DNA of 64,000 bases from Bimuria novae-zelandiae CBS 107.79 (taxonomy: Eukaryota; Ascomycota; Dothideomycetes; Pleosporales; Didymosphaeriaceae), in the NCBI GenBank assembly GCA_010015655.1, contig ML976737.1, positions 1 to 64,000 of the forward strand, given 5' to 3'. Of this stretch, positions 1-10,801 are shown one piece after another. Every line of letters starts with the position of its first letter. Position 1 is the first letter of the stretch. A model generated the notes under the pieces. That model searched no databases. It saw only the letters and a list, made by a program, of their open reading frames with translations, and was not told the origin of the DNA. The position numbers and the translations under genes were made by a program.

Positions 1-491
1 CTCTTAGAGAGATAACTGTAGATCCTGCCCTACTTGCTACACCAACTCCACTATATATTAGCCTATATAATTGAAGTCTACGCTGTCAAAAGACTAGATC
101 AATTTCGATTCTCTATACAAAGTTACGTTGGGCTGCGCAGGGCCAACCTCCGGTTGGCGTGTGGGGCGAGTAGGTGTAGATTAGGATCGCTCACAAGCGA
201 GACGCGAGTCATGGCCTGCGTTCATCTGCACGGGCTTGGCGTATTGGAACCAAACCTAACGTAGTCGTGTTCTCCGGTGCTGGATTTCTGCTTCTGACCT
301 TCCTCAGCGGTTATCGAGAGATTCACCTAGCGCTTTCCATCCTACAAAGGGGAGTGCCGGGGGACTGTGGCCATCCAGCGTGGATATTGCGTGTGGAGGC
401 GGTTGAGATGATCTTCGAGATGGTACGTCGTAAGTTACTGTTAGACTAGGTTTGTACTATTACGTGGCCAAAGACACCAAAGGAAACTTCC
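1..491. other. intergenic, no supported gene
   Basis: I see no convincing coding region. Short open frames here have no recognisable motif. The first ~120 bases are more AT-rich than the rest. The segment lies downstream of the stop codon of the minus-strand sugar transporter. Confidence 0.5.
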
Positions 492-2018
492 TCAGTTTTT
501 CTCATCCTGCCTCAACACTACATTGATGATCGAGCTCGCCCTCGACGTCTCCCCTTCCTTCTTTTCGAAGATGCCATCGATTTCCTCCAAAGAAAGGCCT
601 CTCGTCTCCGGCATCCACAGAAAGCACGCCACACTCGTCAACAGACAACAGGCCCCAAACAAGAAGTAAATCCCGGACGAGGACTTCGTGAGAAAGATCG
701 GAGTTGTAAACGCTACAATCCAATTGACAATCCAGTTCCCGCTGCGACCGAGAGCGCTCGCCGCCGCGCGCGTCTTCAGCGGCTGCACCTCGCTCGCGTA
801 GATGTTGATCGTGACGGCCCATGACCCCGAGTACACGAAGGTGAAGAGGAAGATAAAGATAATGACGACCCAGCGGCCGGCGCCGTACGAAGAATGTACG
901 GAGTCCGAAGCGTACAAGGCGCCGATTACGAGCATGATCAGCGCAATGGCGAAGCCGCCGTAGATGACGGAGGCGCGGCGGGACCAGCGGTCCGCGAGCA
1001 GGACGGCGGGGATGGTGGTTGCGAAGATAACAACGCCGGAGAGACCGGACGCAAGGAAGGAGGAGGAGTCGCTGACTAAGCCGGCCTGTTGGAAGAGGAG
1101 GGGGGCGTAGTACAAAATTCCGTCAATACCGGATGCCTGCATCATAGACATGACGAAGACGCCCAGCGCAGTGGGCTTCCAGGTATCCTTCGAGAAGACG
1201 CGGAGTAGCATATGCACCTCCTCCCTCACGCTCTGATGCGTAGTCGTCGGCCGCAGCGCAAGTGGCTCCATATTCAGGCCCGCCTCGGTATCCAGCTCTC
1301 TTTTATCCGAGCCCTCGAGAAGTGCCTCAAGATTAATCCCCAGCTTCTCCCAAGCGACGTCCACCTCATCCATGCGTCCCTTCGCCTTGAGCCAACGCGG
1401 CGAATGCGGCAGTAGAAGCACCACCAAAGTGCCCCAGGTGAGCGCACAGACTGCGTGGAACGCAAACGGCAGTCTCCACGCGAGAGACGACGAGATGTTG
1501 ATGGTTCCATAGCAGAAGAAGTACCCAACCACCAAAGCGAAGGTGATGAAGAATTGCGGTGCGGACGCAATCACACCGCGTCCTTTTGCGGGTACAATCT
1601 CACAGATGTACACGACTGTCGTGCTGAGGAAGAGCCCCTCGCCGACACCGGTGATCAGTCGACCTACGAACAGCATTCCGATATGCACAGCGCCGGCTTC
1701 GAGCGCGGCGCCTGCGCCGAATACTGCTGCACCGATGCCCATGCCGAGCGGACGGCCGACCGTGTCCGCGAGATGGCCTGCCATAAACGACGCTAGCGCG
1801 CCTGTGATAAGGATACAGGAGACGATGAGCCCATGCATAGTCGCGGAGAGGACGCCAAAGGTGTCTGTGAACTGCGACATCGCAGTCACAGGACCGATGG
1901 TGCCTGTGTCGAGGCCGAAGAGAAAGCCGCCTAAGCCGGCAAGAATGGAGGCAAGAATGTACCGTGGAGGGTGCAGCATCGTGCTCAGTGCATGCTGTGC
2001 CATCTTGAATCGTTCCAA
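492..2018 (-). CDS. MFS sugar/hexose transporter, 508 aa, single exon
   Basis: Predicted plasma-membrane sugar:proton symporter of the major facilitator superfamily, sugar-porter family, with about 12 membrane helices. Visible family marks: an N-terminal helix with GGFLFGLDTGTIGP, a GRPLGMG loop after helix 2, GRLITGVGEGLF in helix 4, the LPHSPRWL block at the end of the first six helices (family PESPRWL), WAVTINIYASEVQPLKTRA late in the second half, and the C-terminal PETRGLSLEEID signature (family PETKGLSLEE). Length is normal for the family and no intron is needed. The first Met gives MERFKMAQHAL; the second Met, five residues later, is an equally possible start. Substrate cannot be told from sequence; hexose, pentose, polyol or quinate are all possible. 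It looks intact. Confidence 0.92.
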   Translation of the reverse strand: MERFKMAQHALSTMLHPPRYILASILAGLGGFLFGLDTGTIGPVTAMSQFTDTFGVLSATMHGLIVSCILITGALASFMAGHLADTVGRPLGMGIGAAVFGAGAALEAGAVHIGMLFVGRLITGVGEGLFLSTTVVYICEIVPAKGRGVIASAPQFFITFALVVGYFFCYGTINISSSLAWRLPFAFHAVCALTWGTLVVLLLPHSPRWLKAKGRMDEVDVAWEKLGINLEALLEGSDKRELDTEAGLNMEPLALRPTTTHQSVREEVHMLLRVFSKDTWKPTALGVFVMSMMQASGIDGILYYAPLLFQQAGLVSDSSSFLASGLSGVVIFATTIPAVLLADRWSRRASVIYGGFAIALIMLVIGALYASDSVHSSYGAGRWVVIIFIFLFTFVYSGSWAVTINIYASEVQPLKTRAAASALGRSGNWIVNWIVAFTTPIFLTKSSSGIYFLFGACCLLTSVACFLWMPETRGLSLEEIDGIFEKKEGETSRASSIINVVLRQDEKN

Positions 2019-2757
2019 GAAAGATATTGTAGATGTTGTCTAAGCGAGCAGCTCACTGCACGGAGTATATATATCGTATACATGGCGCGCCCCCGTCAAT
2101 TCTTTAACGCGTGTGCTAAGAATTCACGCGTCTAACCGTCTCATTCAAGAGGATTTTTCATCAGTATGCATAGTAATCGTCTGACTCTGTCGAGTTCCAC
2201 TTCTTATTGGGCTGTAGAGTGGGTACGTTGATAAGGGTTTGCATTTTGCAAGGCATTTTGCCAGCGTTGGGGCGAAGTAGGATGTGCGCCGGGCTCGTCA
2301 CGATGTATATGCGTTGTGTGCTCGGTAAACCTTCCCCCGGCAGCGGAGTCTCTTTCCATCTTTTGCATGCATTTGGTATGTGGCGGCGGTAATGATTACC
2401 GTCTTCGCGCGTTCGAGATTTGTGGTGTGGGTATGGTGTGGGCATGGTGTATGTTAGGCCGTCGTTGGCGACGGAAGGTCCACACCTTGTGGGTCAGGAT
2501 AGCTTACTGCATGCGGTTAGTCAGGGATTGGGCACTATTTTCGCGCTCTCACGCATATCAAGCAACCAAAAAAGCATGAATGTAGTGTCTTGAAACAATA
2601 TTCAGTAAGCTACGCAAAGCTCGAGATTATCATCTACAGCAGTCATCCTATCCATTGGTTATACACTAGCCGACGCAGACCAACGCCAATTCAATTTCAT
2701 ACAAAACGAAAGTGGTGAGTGCCATCAACCGTCAGGCACCATTACAACTGGTCAACT
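2019..2757. other. intergenic between two minus-strand genes
   Basis: Holds the presumed promoter of the sugar transporter, with a TATATATATCGTATA-like stretch about 50 bases upstream of its ATG, and the 3' flank of the membrane-protein gene. Short open frames on both strands show no recognisable product. Confidence 0.4.
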
Positions 2758-3936
2758 CTAAGAGAGCATAGGGTGGTTCTTGGCCTCAGCGAGGAACTTG
2801 CCCAACTCCGGGCCCATGACAAGGAAGACCTCCAGAGCCAGAACGTGCACCAAGATGAAAGCCAGCGAAGCGATGCACATGAAACCCTTGATGTAAAGCT
2901 TGATGAGCCTGCGGCGGGCCTCCCAGTTGAAGCTCCTCCACGCATCCATGAAGCTGACGCAGCCGGTGCCGCCCAAGACCTTGGACACAACCTTTCCGCC
3001 AAAGGTGCGGTCGAAAGGCACGATAGTGTCATGTTCCTCAGGTAGGATGGAAGCCTCGACACGAACCTGGGTAACGAGGGCAGGTAGGCAGAGGAAAAGC
3101 GTGCAGGACACGGAGATGACGAGGACTGCGACCCAGCGTAGGATGAACGACGCCATCTGGCCGCCGTTGTAGTCGGCGAATTCGTTGCGGCGGGCCTCTC
3201 GGTCAAGGCCGAAGAGGGAGATGAAGCCCTTGGAGATGAAGAGCGAGACGTAGGGCATGGTAGCAGCAACGGCAGCCGGGAGGGCAAGCACCTTCCACTC
3301 CTTGCGGCCGGGGATGCGGCTCCAAAAGCGGACGTCGCTGGGCATCGAGATGACCTTGTGTGTCCAGGCAGCGTGCAAGTTCGCGGTGACGGCACCGGCG
3401 ATGGCGGCGGTGATGATGGCAGAGCCGCAGAAGCGCGGAACGAGAGCCTCGAGACCGTTGATCACCCAGCCGGCTGCGAAAGCGTAGATCATCTGGTAGC
3501 GGAAGCCCCTCCAGCGAGCGAGCTTGCCGCCCTCAGAGACGAGGTAGCGGATGGTGCCGCGGATCGACGAGGTAATGGGCTTCTGGTGGACGAGAGTGAT
3601 GGTCGGGCCGGTTTCGAGGAGGCTCTCTTTCTCGTCCTTCGACGCGGGTTCATCGTGGTTCGAGACGGTGATGGCGGCGGCCGGAGTTTCGACCATGGCG
3701 AGGATGGGAAGGACATCGGTGAGCGTGTATTGGACCTAGTGCCGTCGTCAGCAATGCACCGAGAGAATGCAACGGGATAGACATACCAGGCAGATAGCCA
3801 TCATGGATACAATAAATGTCACAATCAGCAACACGGCGCCACCGGTGGGCATCTCAAGCTGTGGCTGTTCTTCCTTCGCGCGCTTGAACAGCGCCGGGCC
3901 ATACTCGAGGCCCCGACGGGCAATGTGTTGGATCAT
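2758..3936 (-). CDS. conserved fungal multi-pass membrane protein, 375 aa, one intron
   Basis: Exons (minus strand) 3936-3787 and 3735-2758. The intron begins GTATGT and ends CTAG, 51 bases, phase 0, so the frame runs from exon 1 (MIQHIARRGLEYGP) into VQYTLTDVLPILAMVETP. The protein has a hydrophobic helix at about residues 34-52, a charged stretch, then a membrane-rich region with segments near FRYQMIYAFAAGWVINGLEAL, IITAAIAGAVTANLHAAWTHK, the ALPAAVAATMPYVSLFISKG block, WVAVLVISVSCTLFLCLPALV and FMCIASLAFILVHVLALEVF. This pattern is known to me from uncharacterised ascomycete membrane proteins, sometimes carrying a doubtful ubiquitin-carrier name in automatic annotation; nothing in the sequence supports an E2 function. 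Both exons are intact. Confidence 0.8.
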
Positions 3937-5109
3937 TCTGCAAAGAGTACAATGAAAACGTAGTTAAAAGTATACTAGAACAAGTGTCACTGGTGTTTTT
4001 GAGAAGTGGTGGGTATAAGGAGCGTGGGAAGAAGGGGCAGTGAGAATGAGATGAGGGGCGGAGGCGAAGGTACGCCGTGTTCATGGATTCACGAGAGGCG
4101 CAGCCGCGGACGACCTGACGCAACTCGCTGCCTAGCGCACGGATCGTTCTTGCCGCTTGGCCCCAATCCTCCTCCTCTGTGATTGGCAACAATTCACAAC
4201 AAAGCGAGATGGTGAACCTGTTCTTTCACGTCCGCAGCTAAAGGAAGGGGGCTCGGTCTAGTGCTGCGTTTTCCTGGCACCGTCAGGTATCGCAACGCCG
4301 GCGGTGCAAGAGATCACAGTTGCTGAAACGCTTACGCAGCACGCAGCCTTGCTCATAGGAATTCATCGCCTTCTCTTAATCAATCGTCCTAAGAATCGAT
4401 AAATTGGATTGCTCGTAGCTCTTTGCTCGGAGTCGCTGACGCTTACACATTACGCTCCCAGTGAAGTTTCCGTCTGGCCATCTTTCAGTCGATATATGCG
4501 TCCACATACTTGCCCTAGCAGTATTCAAATTCGACACTCTGTATATGGAATTTCTTGGTATACATGATCAGCCACCCGACCAACTGACACCACATTCCCT
4601 CGTCTCCCCAACCCTCTACCCGTCTATTCAACCCCAAATCCAACCACCCAGCCTTTGTCCTAACACATCCCATCTCCACGCTCCCGGCAGTGGCTTTATT
4701 GAGTCCGCATTCTGCTGCAGCGCGAAACCTACCACGCGGGCCAGAGTAAGCTTATTCGCTCACGCTTTCGGCATCAGCTCAATACGAGAATGCAAATCCC
4801 CGTGATGATCTCCTGCACACTGCATAAACCGCGTTCGTCTAAACTAACACAGCGCGTCCCTCTGAACTAACATAATGCGTCTTCTCTTCTGTACTTCTTT
4901 GCTATCCTGTTAGTTCGTCGAACGAAGGATTCTGCCCACCTTCCCGAATCGCTCACCCCGCAGCGACAACGGCAGACCTGCGTATAAGATTTCGACGCGC
5001 CGCACGTATGCATTTTGCCTCTTGAGGGCTGCCTGCCTGCCGTCAGTTCCTCCGGCGCGAGGATACATAGAGCCGGGAAAGACGGAAAGACCGAGGACGA
5101 GCGCTGTCC
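3937..5109. promoter_or_regulatory. divergent intergenic / bidirectional promoter region
   Basis: About 1.2 kb between a minus-strand and a plus-strand membrane-protein gene, so it should hold both promoters. A pyrimidine-rich stretch (4,580-4,690) lies in it. Open frames here have low-complexity products and no family marks, so I do not call a gene. No specific factor site is claimed. Confidence 0.4.
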
Positions 5110-6275
5110 ATGCGCACGCAGTCTACAATGTCAAAGCCGCTGCGCACAGTAATGTCCTCGAGCGACGGTAAATGGCGATGGAAGGACTTGGTGCAACGAC
5201 ACGGCAGCATTATCCTCATGCTCTCCGCGCAGCTCTGCTCCGCCATCCTCGCGACCATCGGACGGGTACTGCGAACAGGTCATGGCGAAGACGACAGCGA
5301 AGGTATGGGGACGTCTGAGGTACTTTCACCATCTTCCCAGTCCCAAATAATCCTCACTTGCGCTCCGTTACTAAGACATCATCCCAGATCCTCCTGTTCA
5401 TGATGACAACCACAACGCTCCTCTCCTACCTCTACCTCTCCCTCACGCACCACTCCACCTCCCCCCTCGGCGCCCCCGCCCTCCGCCCACTCCTCCTCCT
5501 CCGCGCCCTCGCCGGCTTCGCCGGTATCTGGGGCTTCTACTACTCCCTCCGCACACTCACGCTCTCCACGGCCACCGTGCTAAACTTCCTCGCGCCCATC
5601 CTCGCCGTGCTTCTGCTCGGCCTCTTCCCGGGCGCCGCGCTCTCACCCGCTCAGCTCCTCGCGGGCGCGACATCCATGGCCGGCGTAATCTGCGTGCTCC
5701 AGCCATGGAACACACCCACTTCGCACACCGGGAACGCACAAGCCCTCGCCGTAGCCGCCGCCTTCGTCGGCGTCGCCGGCGGCGCTGTATCCTTCGTTGC
5801 ACTCTCCCGGCTCGGCGACCGCGTCCATCCCATCCTGACCGTCGCTTACTTCTCCACGACTTGCGTTGTACTAAGCGGTGCCATGCTGCTCGTGCAGTGG
5901 AAGAAACTCCACCTCCCAACAACGCCCCTCCAGTGGCTCCTTTCTTTCGCACTCGGCATCCTCGGGTTCATCATGCACTGGTTGTTAACAGCGAGCTTGA
6001 CGTGGGACGGCGACTCGAAGCGGCCACTGAATTTCGTGTACACGCAGATTTTATTCGCGATGGTTGCGGACAAGGTGATCTGGGGTGTCGCGCCGAATGC
6101 GTGGAAGTACGTTGGTGGGGCGCTGGTCGTAGGCAGTGCCGTGTTCGTGGCGTCGACCAAGGCGAGCCATCAGTATGCGCTCGTGCACAGTGAGGCTGGT
6201 GAAGAAGATGACGAGGACTTGGAGCTTGAGATAAGTAAAGAGCGGGCAGAGGTAGCGGCTGATGGAGAACCTTGA
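5110..6275 (+). CDS. drug/metabolite (EamA, SLC35G-like) transporter, 365 aa, one intron
   Basis: Exon 1 is 5110-5319 and exon 2 is 5388-6275. The intron begins GTACTTTC, has a TACTAAG branch site and ends CCCAG, 68 bases, phase 0. The product reads MRTQSTMSKPL ... HGSIILMLSAQLCSAILATI (helix 1), then the hallmark RALAGFAGIWGFYYSLRTL, LSTATVLNFLAPILAVLLLG and GVICVLQP of the EamA repeat, then a second repeat of helices (GGAVSFVALSRLG, LTVAYFSTTCVVLSGAMLL, the 4-helix end with ALVVGSAVFVAS). About ten helices are expected. The C-terminus is acidic and cytosolic (GEEDDEDLELE). The first half of exon 2 uses very C-rich codons. The substrate is not known for this fungal branch; nucleotide-sugar or small-metabolite export are inferences only. 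Confidence 0.85.
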
Positions 6276-6840
6276 CTGGAATTCACGTTGCGCAATTCAA
6301 AGTTACAAAGCAAAAGGTGCAGTTGTGGTATTCTTGCTATTGGTCTGATCCATCGCAGCTTCCTCAAGAGGTCTGGTGAAAATGTTGACTAGTCTGATGA
6401 GCCAATACTGTACACCGACCATAAGCAGCACGAGATTGCATCTGGAGCAAATTTTGAACAAAATATGTATTGCTGACCCCCAAACACCTCATTACGAAAA
6501 TCCTTCCATCCCAACCATCCACGCATGCTATCATACTTTACGCTCTGTCCAGAGAACTGGTACAATGAGACCTATTGCAAAGATAAAGATGTAACGGTTA
6601 AAGGTCGCTAAACAGAGTCGAACATGAGCTTTTAGAAAAAGAGTGCACCAGCCGTGAGCACGCCTGTACGTGCGTGTGCAATTTGCGGGTATGTCGTACG
6701 AGAAGGACCAAGCGTCAACATCGTAGTACCGTAATCATCATGAGTATCCGCGTGCGCACCAGGAAGAGCATCTCATAGGGAGACGTGGTCCAAAGCGCAC
6801 GCACCTCATCACCGTCATCTCAGCCAGTTCGAGAAACCTC
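6276..6840. other. convergent 3' intergenic region
   Basis: Lies between the stop codons of the plus-strand transporter and the minus-strand reticulon, so it should hold two 3' ends. I see nothing else in it. Confidence 0.4.
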
Positions 6841-8166
6841 TTACAAAGCGGGCTCGGCAACCGGCTTCGGGGAGGCAGGCTCCTCTTTAACAACTGGCTC
6901 GGCCTTGGGCGCCGAGGGAAAGTCTTCACGCTTGACCTCGGGGGACGCAGAACGGCCACGGTAGTTGTTGATGGTCTCCTGAGCCTTGGCAGTGTATTGC
7001 TGGGTAGACTCGCGGAGCAGCTTGGTAGCGTTTCCAGTGCGCTCGGCGGCAAGATCACGAAGCTGGGTGGCTTGCCGGTTGGCACTGAGTTGAACATGTC
7101 AGTTACGGTGCGTAGATTGCTGGATGCCGAATGTGCTCACAGATTATAGCCCTTCTCCAGCTGAGCGTCAATGACCTCCTTGTTCTTGATGTAGACGAGG
7201 GGCCCAAGGTAGGCGACGGTGGTGGCGATCAGAGCCAAACCCCAAAGGGGCACAAACTTGATCAGGAAGTAGGCAGCCAGGGACGCGAAGAAAGCCTGCA
7301 GATTGTTAGTCCACTAGTTGCCACAGTGCTGTTGTGCGAGTTTACTACTTACTGCGATCGTGGTGTATACATTCTCAGCGAACACGATGCGTTGAGACTC
7401 AATCACGAAGAAGTTGATGAACTGCTCGATATCGTCGGTGAGGCGCTCGAGGGAAGCCTTCTGGATGGTGAAGTATTGGCGCGGTCGGAACTGGGAGGTG
7501 AAGCCCTTGCCAATAGTGAGCTGTCCAGCGAGCTCTGCGGCAGCTGTGGTACCGAAGGTCACCCAGGCAGCCTTGAGAATGTATCGGAACAGGTTGAGGT
7601 ATCGAGCCGCAAAGATGAAGATGAGGGTCGAGGTAAAGGAGAGGGCTGTTGCGCGAGGGTTCTTCCACTAGAACAGAGCAATCAGTATCTATTATTATCG
7701 GAAACTCTCGGAGTGAAGTACTCACACTAAGAAGTCGATAGAACAGGCTGTGGTAGTGTGTCAACGGCTGGCCTGTAGCGGCAGGTTGGCCCGGAGTAGT
7801 GCGAGAGTTTGCAAGATCAGCAAACTCATTTCGTGTTGCTGTTGCCTCAGCCTTCGCTTTCTCTGCGACAGGGCCTGGGAGGGGTCAGTATTGCGTCACT
7901 ATAGCAGAGGCACAAACCAGCCCGCAGGGAACTATGAAGGACGGATACACTGGGCTGTCGTATTGTTGGTAGCAAAAGAGGCCGGCAGCGATCAGTTCTT
8001 GATTTATGCGGGCTGCGAGAGGAATCGTTTCGGGATTTTGGCACTGTGTCGCGAGACCACATTAGCATCCCCGCCGGTGTACGGATGTAGCAGCCTGACT
8101 TACCTCACCGTTGACAACTGTGTTCTTCAGATCCTGAGTGGCGGGGTGGTCGTTGACGGAAGCCAT
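6841..8166 (-). CDS. RTN1: reticulon-like ER membrane-shaping protein, 306 aa, five exons
   Basis: Exons (minus strand): 8166-8109, 7874-7726, 7667-7353, 7295-7141, 7084-6841; every junction is GT..AG and keeps frame. The reticulon homology domain starts at about residue 58 with PLTHYHSLFYRLLSWKNPRATA, followed by two long hairpin helices: LSFTSTLIFIFAARYLNLF/RYILKAAWV and AFFASLAAYFLIKFVPLWG/LALIATTVAYLGPLVY. In between is the conserved loop with FTSQFRPRQYFTIQKASLE and FVIESQRIVFAENVY. The C-terminal tail is charged and Pro/Glu/Lys-rich. Reticulons bend the endoplasmic reticulum into tubules. The N-terminus is less certain: an in-frame upstream exon (8314-8484) could extend it, see separate entry. 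Introns are 57-58 bases except the first (234). Confidence 0.88.
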
Positions 8167-8484
8167 TGCGGATTGTGCTGCTGGGAGGTTGTTAGAGGGT
8201 GTTGCAGACTGCCTGCGTGGGCACAGTGCGATAAGACTGCTTTCGGGCGTTAGCTGCAGCTCGGCAATGCCGGAGGGGCATCAAGGTTCCAGGCTAGGAA
8301 CGCTTCCACGTACCTTACACTTCAAGAGGCTGTTCTTTGCGTTGACCGCGTGCTCGCCCATAGATGATCCGTTTGCGTTTGCGTTTGCGTTGCCGTTGGC
8401 GCTGGTCTCGTGCCAGCGGCCGTTGTGCGAGTTGTCTTCGCTCAGCACGAGCGGGTTAGTGTTGAGGTTGTTAGGGGTCGTCAT
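8167..8484 (-). other. possible alternative 5' exon(s) or 5' UTR of the reticulon gene
   Basis: On the minus strand an ATG at 8484 opens 57 codons (MTTPNNLNTNPLVL...), rich in Asn/Ala with an NANANANG repeat made by a GTTTGC hexamer repeat. They end at a good donor, AAG|GTACGT (8314/8313). A CTGCAG acceptor 60 bases on (8254) would join it in frame, through 29 more codons, to the Met at 8166. That would give a 392-residue reticulon. Alternatively the segment is untranslated or an upstream ORF. The 60-base intron size matches the gene's other introns, which is why I record it. Confidence 0.4.
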
Positions 8485-10801
8485 GCTTCCGACTGTGGCT
8501 TCGGTATTTGGTTTGTTTGGAATTGCCGGCAGCAGGTGTGTTTGGTCTATAGGGCAATGTGAAGTGCAGAGAAGGGTAGAGCGAGGGAGTTTTGTACGGG
8601 TAAGGAGCTCTTGCACTGCTCGTGTGAGCTTCTGATGAGCTAGGGCCCGATGACGCCAGACGCCTGTCAAGCACAAACAGAAAACACTGGAACCTGCAAA
8701 GTCCGCCCCACAAAGAAAGATTGCTCAGAATTATGTCATGGCAATATTAAACTTGTCCGAAGTGCGTTCAGCGGCTTGAGACGCGTATAGAAGCGCTGTC
8801 TGTTTTTACGCGACTTCCTGTCCTGCGTAGGTTGTTCCTGCCAGTTTCAAGCTCCGTGCGCATCATTTTAGGGCGGAGCATGTGAATATCCACCCGCACG
8901 TCATCGCTCCGGGTAGCCGTAAGGACACGCGAGCAATGTTCAACGGTTGAATAATGTATCAGACTGACGCGGAAAGCAAATTCGCACGCTGAGCACCGGC
9001 TTGGAATAATCCTTAGGCAACCATTACGTCCTGCGCCCTCGCCGCGGAAGAAGCAATGCGGTTGCGCGCTTTGCCTGGACATACGATAGGTCTGGACTTT
9101 CATTTTCAGCAGGCCATTTCCTTTCAGCGGAACAGGTACATATATTTTACTTGGGAACTCATATAATCTGCAGGGACCCGGTGTTCCCCGTCGGTGGTGA
9201 GAGAATGGCCGTGCCCGCGGATCCACATCACGTGAAGCTGTTGGGTTCATGGGCAAATGTGTTCAGACTATCCTCTCTTCACGGTAGACTAGTTCATTCA
9301 CGTTCATCGATCCATGGGTTGCCTACTCCACGTGGGAGCCACTATGTGGTTGATGGCTGAACCCGGTGGCGAGATGCGCTTCGTCACCCACGACAAGCAA
9401 ACGTTGGCTGCAGTTTCGTGCCGCATTCCTTTGATGAGAGGGGGCTCATCCTGCGCTTCCCAACGTAGAAACGGATTGTTGCTCATGTTGTACCAATAAA
9501 TTATGGGACGGGATCGAGGATATGTATAGAACTCCAGTGCACTGTGAGTCGCACAGCGGGTGAAACAAGACACGGAAACAACACTTCCGCACCCTACCTC
9601 TCCCTTCCGCGATACCGACATCCCAGTGCCTTGTGGAGTAAGCGAACGAGGCGGCTTGTTGTACTATGTGTGATGTGTATGTAGATCAGCGGCACACCAG
9701 TACCAGGAAACCGGTTGGGATCGTCGTTAGGAATTGATGTTCATGACGCAGCTGACACTTGCTCAGGCTTCCACGCTCCTCGTCTTTGTACACCACACAG
9801 CCGTCTGGGAAATGTGACGAAGATGGAGTTCCAGATAGCAGCCGCCGGCGTCGTTTCGCGGGGAGGCATGCCCACGTGAGATGCAGTATCAAAGCAGATG
9901 GCGGGGCCCAGGATAAGCGACAAGTGTTCCCGGCCAGCGGGATCGTGGGGGCGCTGACAGTTGCGAAACGGCGCAAATCCAAGTTGGTGCTGGCTATCTC
10001 GACAGGGCTCGCCCTCCCTGCGCGCTTAGCCAAACACGTTGCGGCCAGCCTCTCTGTTTCGGTCTATCAGCAGATAGCGATTCACGGGTGCGTATCATGT
10101 GCTACCGAGCTGGCGAGAGGACTGCGAGGTTGCGTACTCCACTGGCGGTCAACAGACACGTCGTACCAGGCGGCCACTCAGCTACGCGGGGGCAACAAGC
10201 GTTGGCACGCCTCGTCACTCATTGTCGCGACAGAGCGGACGCCATGGGGCGAAGCGAGAGGGTACTGGCAGCTGTCATGCATCGCGCCCTGGTGACAAGG
10301 ATGCCGAATGGCTACACGCGCGGGCAAATGAATCATGCACCGTGTCGATATAATCTAACCCACGCCCTTGATGAGCCTCCAAGACATCCTCAGCCTCTTG
10401 ACCGTTGAAACTCAAATCCGTGGACGACGTTTCGCGCCGGTCCCGACTCAGCTTCAGCCGCTGGCCTTATCACCGCCACATCTGCGTCCTTCGCAATCGA
10501 CTGACCCGCTTGGTCTTGTCAGGCTCGTCCTCTGGGCAGTGTCGTCTGCCGCGTGTGCAGCCCGTCCTCCACCCCATATCTCACTTCCCTCCTCCTCCAC
10601 AGTCCTCGTTCCCCCGGATTCCATCCTCCGTTGCGACTGCAAATACTACCACCAAGCGCGCATATAATGAACGCCTGCGCCTGAAGTCATATCCACTCAA
10701 TCCCGCCCCCTCGGTAGCAGACATGGTCAGAGCGCTCTCCGATCCGCACCAGCCGATTGCCGTCATTGCATCAATTTGGAGAGGCTGCTATTGAACAGTC
10801 A
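8485..10801. other. 2.3 kb intergenic, no supported gene
   Basis: Several open frames of 60-178 codons occur (the longest near 9759-10295 on the plus strand), but none shows domains, good splice structure or protein-like composition. It should include the promoters of the reticulon (minus) and of the rhodopsin-like membrane protein (plus). C/T-rich stretches near 10,560-10,620 fit a fungal promoter or 5' UTR. Confidence 0.4.

Noticed and set aside
3358..3780. plus-strand Asp/Gly/Ala-rich frame over the 375-residue membrane protein gene
   Set aside because: Antisense shadow of a well supported two-exon gene.
2758..3936. ubiquitin-conjugating enzyme label for the multi-pass protein
   Set aside because: No UBC fold or catalytic Cys context; the protein is membrane-rich. 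The label is an automatic annotation habit.
9759..10295. 178-codon plus-strand open frame
   Set aside because: No domain, helix or splice support; composition fits a chance frame in GC-rich DNA.
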